From NCBI GenBank assembly GCA_038503035.1, contig JAVSML010025186.1, positions 62,001 to 126,000 of the forward strand: 64,000 nucleotides of DNA. The letters run 5' to 3'. The notes under the pieces are model-generated. The model saw nothing but the letters and a program-made list of their open reading frames with translations, was not told the DNA's origin and made no database searches. This stretch comes from Crocodylus rhombifer (taxonomy: Eukaryota; Chordata; Crocodylia; Crocodylidae). Below, one piece after another: positions 43,101 through 49,100 of this stretch. The stretch's first letter is position 1. Each line of letters starts with the position of its first letter. The translations under genes and the position numbers were made by a program.

Positions 43101-46100
43101 CTCCAGCATCAGGCAGGTAGCACTCACACCTTGGTGGCTACCTATCTTGCTGAGGAAAGTGGAGCCACTGCTATATGACCCCTTGGCCCACTGGGAAAGC
43201 CGCAGACAGGTGCGGCTGGATCTGGCCGCAGTTGTCCAGGAACACACCACCGACCAGTGTGCCGAGTGAGAGGGTGTTCAGCATCGCTGGGGATGTAGTG
43301 AAACCCCACTGCACCTGCTTGGATCCTGGTTTGGTGGAGCAGCCGGTGTTCCTGAAGGTGAACTCTCGCTTCTGGGTGTCGCGCCCCGAAGACCAGTGTA
43401 CCCTTGACCTGCGAGCCTTGGTCGGCACAACCGGCTTGGCGCGAGGAGGGATTTATGACCGGACAGGTGGGTGTTAACGGCAAGCAGGAGTTAGGTGATT
43501 TAAAGCGTATTGGTTACACAGAAAGTTTATTTTACTTACGCTACTGATGTGGTGCAGCATAGGCAGAGGAGTTGATTTATTCAGTTATAGCATGTAGATA
43601 TGTTACCCAGCATTTACAGGGTGGGTAAGAGATTTACTTGTTACAGATTTCAAGTGATTCATACAAGTTGTCCCAGTCTGCAGACTACCGAGAGCTCTTG
43701 ATAAGAAAGCTAATGAGAGAGATAGACAAGCCAGCAAAGACGGGGTTACGGCAGAACAGTTCGTAGGCAGAGAGATAAAATCTGTGAATGGCCTAGTCAC
43801 AAACTGTGTTACTTGAGTGTGTACACAGTTCTCTGCTTTGGGCGGAAGTTCTTTCAAAGTTATACTTGGCAAGGTGGCCAATTACTACACGCCAGGCATG
43901 AATAATTAACAGGCTGGTAATCGTGCTTTCTTTGTTCACTCAGGTTTCAGAAAAAGGGGGGTTATTTTTTGCTTGGGTGGTACTGGTCCTGTTTGGTCAC
44001 AGGAGGGCGAGCATAGCATATTATTTAATTTTATAATTTCATTAAAGTCAGCTTATTTGGAGTCTTATTATCTGGTCACCATGGGCACCGATATCTTTTT
44101 TTGACGTCACGGTACCAGGCTGCAATTTGTTCAAGGTTAGTTTCTCTCTCGTATGGGAGCTCAAGTGATTTGAAATGAGGCACAGACAAGGGTATGTGTA
44201 TGTAGTACTGTTAATACAGAGGGATAGACTACAATTGCAGAGTTTGTTGTGTTAGTCTCTGACCTTTTTGCTATCAGCATCCGAAATCAAAGACTTTGAT
44301 CTTTGACACTAGGGTTCCCCAATCTCCAGGTGCAGATGGACTGATTGCCATCCTCTTCACTCCGTCCACACCTATTTCCTTTTTAAAAAAATTTTTAAAA
44401 ACAGGTAATGCCCCTCCCTCAGTTGGAGGGGGCACTAACTACATCAGCAGCCATCAGGGGAAGAACATGTCCCTGCTGAGCTCATTCCCCTGCCAGGATG
44501 AACTTGGAGGTATGGAATGGGGATATGGGGAAGAAGGAGGCCCCCAGTCCTGGGCATGACCACTAAAACTGCACCCTGCCAGGGTAGGGAGGCCTGGTGG
44601 GACTGCTGGCAGCACAGCAGCCCCATAAATGCCAGGACCAATGATCTGCTGGTGAAAGGTGGGTAGGAGGTGCCATAACCTCCAGGTAATGCACACATGC
44701 ACACAGTCCTGGCTGGGGAATGCCCAGATCTGTCACGTCTTTGACAGGCCTGATGCTTGCTGATTGCAATGAAGTTGTAAGGCTCCTGGCGTGCTTGGCT
44801 TAGATTCCCGAGATGCAAGCTTTTGGGTTGAAAAACCCTTTGGTAGGCTCCAGAAGTGCCTGCAGTTAGTGTGTCTCCTGGTCCTGGATGGAAGGAATAG
44901 TAAAGAAGCCAGAGGTTGGCCTGGCATGCAATGCAGGCAAGAAAGCGAGTCAGTGAAAATGGAAATGGAGGCGTTAGGGGGTGAGGGACAGGCTGGGGGG
45001 AGGGAAGTAGGATGTAGCAGTGCAGCTAAAAGTGCAGAGGTACCTGGGGAGTCAGATGTCCGGCAGGTTGCAGTGTATCAGAATTCCACTGTCTAATCTA
45101 CATTGAGTCCTTGAGTTTCTGTATGTAGGAGACGGATGAAGTGAAGTTCATAGGCCCGGCTGTGGAAAGTGGTAGGTAATTTGTTCCCTCTCAGGATCAG
45201 GCCTGAGAGACTGGAGGCATAGTGTTTTTTTGGTGAGGAATGTGCCCCCACAGGTAGTTGGGTATTGCTGTCCTTGATAGATTCTGGTGTGCCGTTTGTG
45301 GGGGTACTGGAGATAGTTGGCAGGTTTTGTGTTTTGAACTGTAGGAAGTTGGCTTCACTTCTGGTGATGAGGTTAGGTGCATGTCTGAATGTACAAACCA
45401 CTTTTCAGAGCAGGGCCTATGAAATGCACTTCTTCAGCCTCCTAGGTAGTAGATACATAAACTCATGGACTCAATATAGATAGTGGAATTCTGGCATGCT
45501 GCAGGATGAACTTGGAAGTATGGAATGGGGCTATGGGGAAGGAGGAAGCCCCAGAACCAGAGCATGACCAATAAAACTGTACCCTGCCAAGGTAGGGAAG
45601 CCTGGTGGGACTGCTGGAAGCACGGCAGCCCCATAAATGCCAGAACCAATGCACACGCACACACAGTCCTGGCTGGGGAACGCCCAGACCTGTTTCACTC
45701 CCCACCCCATCCTTTCCCTTACCCCCTGACACCTCCATTGCCATTTTCACTGGTGGGCTTTCTTGCCTGCTGTGTGTGCCAGGCCAGCCTCTGGATTCTT
45801 TACTATTCCTTCCATCCGGGACAAGGAGACACACTAACTGCTGGTACTTCCTCAGCCTGAAAAAGGGGTTTTCAACCTGAAATCTTCCTAAGATACATTT
45901 CTCTGACTATTTCGGTTTTTCATAATCAAGATATAAACTTAAAAACACAGAGTAACATATATTCAGCACAACATCTTTATTTCTTGCTGTTAATTCCTTT
46001 ATAACAAGAAAGGCTCTGTGACAGTTCCATTTGGCTACCTTAGATGCTGCTGCTGCTGCTGCTGCTATTGGTGTTGAGTCACCGACATTATTTTTACCTG

Positions 46101-49100
46101 CTGTTGTTTACAGTGGTGAACTAGCCCAGGGCTGTAGAGGAGGAGGAAGCCTCAATGGGGCACACTGCTGTGTTGTGCAGAGGCCCCAGCACCAGGAAGG
46201 GCGCACCTGAGTATACACACGGTGTCACCCACCCATGTCATGAGTTTTGCCTGTCACCAGCCAGAGATGCAGGGCCCCAGAACCCAGAGTCCCCCTGCAC
46301 CTATCTCATTGAAAGCCAGCAGGCTTCATGGCTGCAGCAGGGGCTTGTATGCCTGCAGCTTTCACCCTGCTGCACCTTAATACACACAGTGTCACCCATG
46401 TCATGATTCTGCTTGTCCACAGCTTGAGGTGCAATTTTCCCAAAACCCCTGCACCCATCTCCTTGAATCTTGGCAGGCTTCATTGCCTCAGCAGGGGTTA
46501 GCAAGTGTGCAGTTTTGACCCCACAGTGGCTTAACACATACAAGCCACTTGCATGATCAGGGGGCAGCAGGGCAGGCCCTACGAGGAGAGGCTACGGGAC
46601 CTGAACCTGTTCAGCCTCCAAAAGAGAAGGCTGAGGGGGGATCTAGTGGCCTGTTATAAACTAGTCAGGGGAGATCAGCAGGCATTGGGGGAGTCACTAT
46701 TCCCCCGGGCACTGCCAGGAGTGACCAGGAATAACGGTCACAAGCTGGCAGAGGGTAGGTTTAGGCTAGATATCAGGAGGCGCTACTTCATGGTCAGGGC
46801 GGCTAGGGTCTGGAACCAACTTTCAAGAGAAGTGGTGCTGGCTCCTACCCTGGGGGTTTTTAAGAGGAGGTTAGATGAACACCTTGCTGGGGTCATTTGA
46901 CCCCAGTACTCTTTCCTGCCACGGGAGGGGGTCAGACTAGATGATCTGCTCAGGTCCCTTCCGACCCTAGAAACTATGAAACTAAGTGACAGGAGTTTTG
47001 CTTTCAAGATTTTGGGGTGCAGTTTCTTTGAACCCCTTGTACTTATCTCCTTGAAACACAGCAGGCTTCATGCCCTCATAAGAAGCTACCATTCCTGCAG
47101 GTTTCATCAAAATCAGGCCATAAATGATAAAGTTATACCCTGTTTCAACCTTCCCCATTATATCCTATGGACCAAACAGACTCAAAATGCGAAACTGTTT
47201 CGATGGAATGACATGGAACAGCTGTTTCGACTCAAAACAAAAGTCAAAATGGAACGCTGTTCTCCATCAAAACTCTGGCTGAAACAGAATGCTTCCATTT
47301 TGCACACCCCTAATGGCAGCACACCGGAGGCACAACTCACCCAATGGGGTGGCACAGGAATACGAATGCACTGATTCGGTAAGAGTGCAGCCTGCTGCTT
47401 GCTGCTAATGTCAGGTGTAGTGCAGCATTTGGGTGCAGGATCAGACCACTTTTGCAACATTTGAAAGGACACCCCGACCTGTTCTATAACCAACCAGGAC
47501 CCATTGGTATGTGACACCCAACACTTGGCTGTGCCCTGAGGGAGGGCAGTTTGCATTTTTTACTTCAACTTGCATGTAAATAGGGTTTAATTACTGTGAA
47601 TGAAGGTGCAAGGAAGGTGCAAGGTATCCCACAGCATGAAACCCTGCAGTCGCAGGGCAAGGTTCAGGGTTGGGGGGGATACACCCTTCCCCTCTTCCTC
47701 AGTGACCTTTCTCCACCTCCTCATGTCCCCTGTCCCACCACCACCCAGTGCCTGCATACAGGAGGAGTACCCCCATTTCAGGGCTGGAGGTTTTACAGTA
47801 CAAATTCTTATGCTCTTAACTTTAACCTTGCTCCTATTTCTAGTTCCTGATTGCTATGCTTCATATACTGCTCCCACCGAGCACAACAGGCAGAAGAGAA
47901 CCCAAGCCTGACACAGACTCCTGATGCCACTTCCATCTCAAGTAAAAATGCTGGCAATGTCACTGCCAGGTGCCTATTCACTACTCTTAATATCCTTTTA
48001 GACTCATATTCATAGTACTGAAAAAGCACATGAGAATTCAGCATTAGCATCTCTCTGGCATGATGCAGACATGTCCCTGTATTGTGTGAATATATCAGCA
48101 ACTAAGCTTGCATTTTAACTAATCATTTTAGAATTGAAAAATGTATATTTCTGTTCCATATATGAACATACCATTATTTACCAAAGAATACAATTTTTTT
48201 TGTCTCTGTTCAGGTTAAGAACAGTCTCTGCCATGTTTGTTTGCCCTAGTTCCATGCTTGTCTGCTGCTCAGCCGCCCAGCCTACAGTGTGCAAGATTAA
48301 TGTTTAAAAATTCATAAACATTACAAATGTTCAGGTAGTCCAAACAGCTATTTAATGAAATATGCTTCATTAACTCAACTGGCTGGAATGGCAGAGGCTG
48401 AGGCTGGCCAGCTCTGATGAGTGGCAGTGGGGGAAAGCAGCACCGCCGGTCGGCTCAGCAAAGTGCGGGGAGGGAGGGGTCCCCAAAATTCTCAGCAGGC
48501 ACAAGATAAAAAGTTGGGGGACTGGCTGGAATGGCAGAGGCTGAGGCTGGCCAGCTCTGATAAGTGGCAGCAGGGAAAAGTGGCAGCAGGGAAAAGGTCA
48601 ACCATAAGCGAAAGTGCATGCGAAAACAGGGAACTTATTTTTTGAAAAATTGTATTCTTCATTACTCTGAAATAACCAGTAAAAACTGCAAGTTTAGCAC
48701 CTGGGGTCTTGTTGAATCATTGCAAGAGAAATTTCATGCATTTAAGAGTGAACCCCAGTGGCACCTGATGTTGAAATTGTTGCAAAGCAGGGAAAATCCC
48801 ATTTTTGGGTGTTAGATATACGTTAAAATATTAAATCAATAAAAAAACTCTCATGGAAGAAATTCAGGAGCTAAAAATAAAACACGCTGGAGGTGTTTTA
48901 AATTGCCACAATTAAAAACAAAACTAAAATGATAAAATCAGCTGACAATGTGGATCTGCAGATGCAATTTAGCTAGCTTAATGGTGATTTTTGTCACATG
49001 GACACAGGAAAAGTGCAACGTGGACAAGCACCCAATGACGCTAAAAGGCATAAGTATCTCTTCTCTCACAGCATTTAGTAGGACTTGTCAGTACAATGCC

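Larger units (their letters stand above)
40032..47312 (+). mobile_element. hAT DNA transposon, 7.3 kb including nested inserts
   Basis: Left end TAGGTCTGTGTGAAAT, right end (inverted) TAGGGGTGTGCAAAAT. Flanked on both sides by the identical 8-bp sequence ATGGCAGC (40,024-40,031 and 47,313-47,320), the expected hAT target duplication. It contains a decayed transposase (41,500-43,376), an LTR (43,377-44,308), Penelope-like pieces (44,490-45,900) and a CR1 tail (46,546-46,983). Both ends share 'gtcaaaatggaac' subterminal text. A 28-base direct repeat (from 40,704 and again from 40,778) lies in the 5' part. Confidence -1.

Noticed and set aside
41500..43376. A domesticated ZBED-like host gene
   Set aside because: Transposase motifs are complete in order, but stops and frame changes interrupt it and transposon ends with a target duplication surround it; a decayed transposon explains it better.
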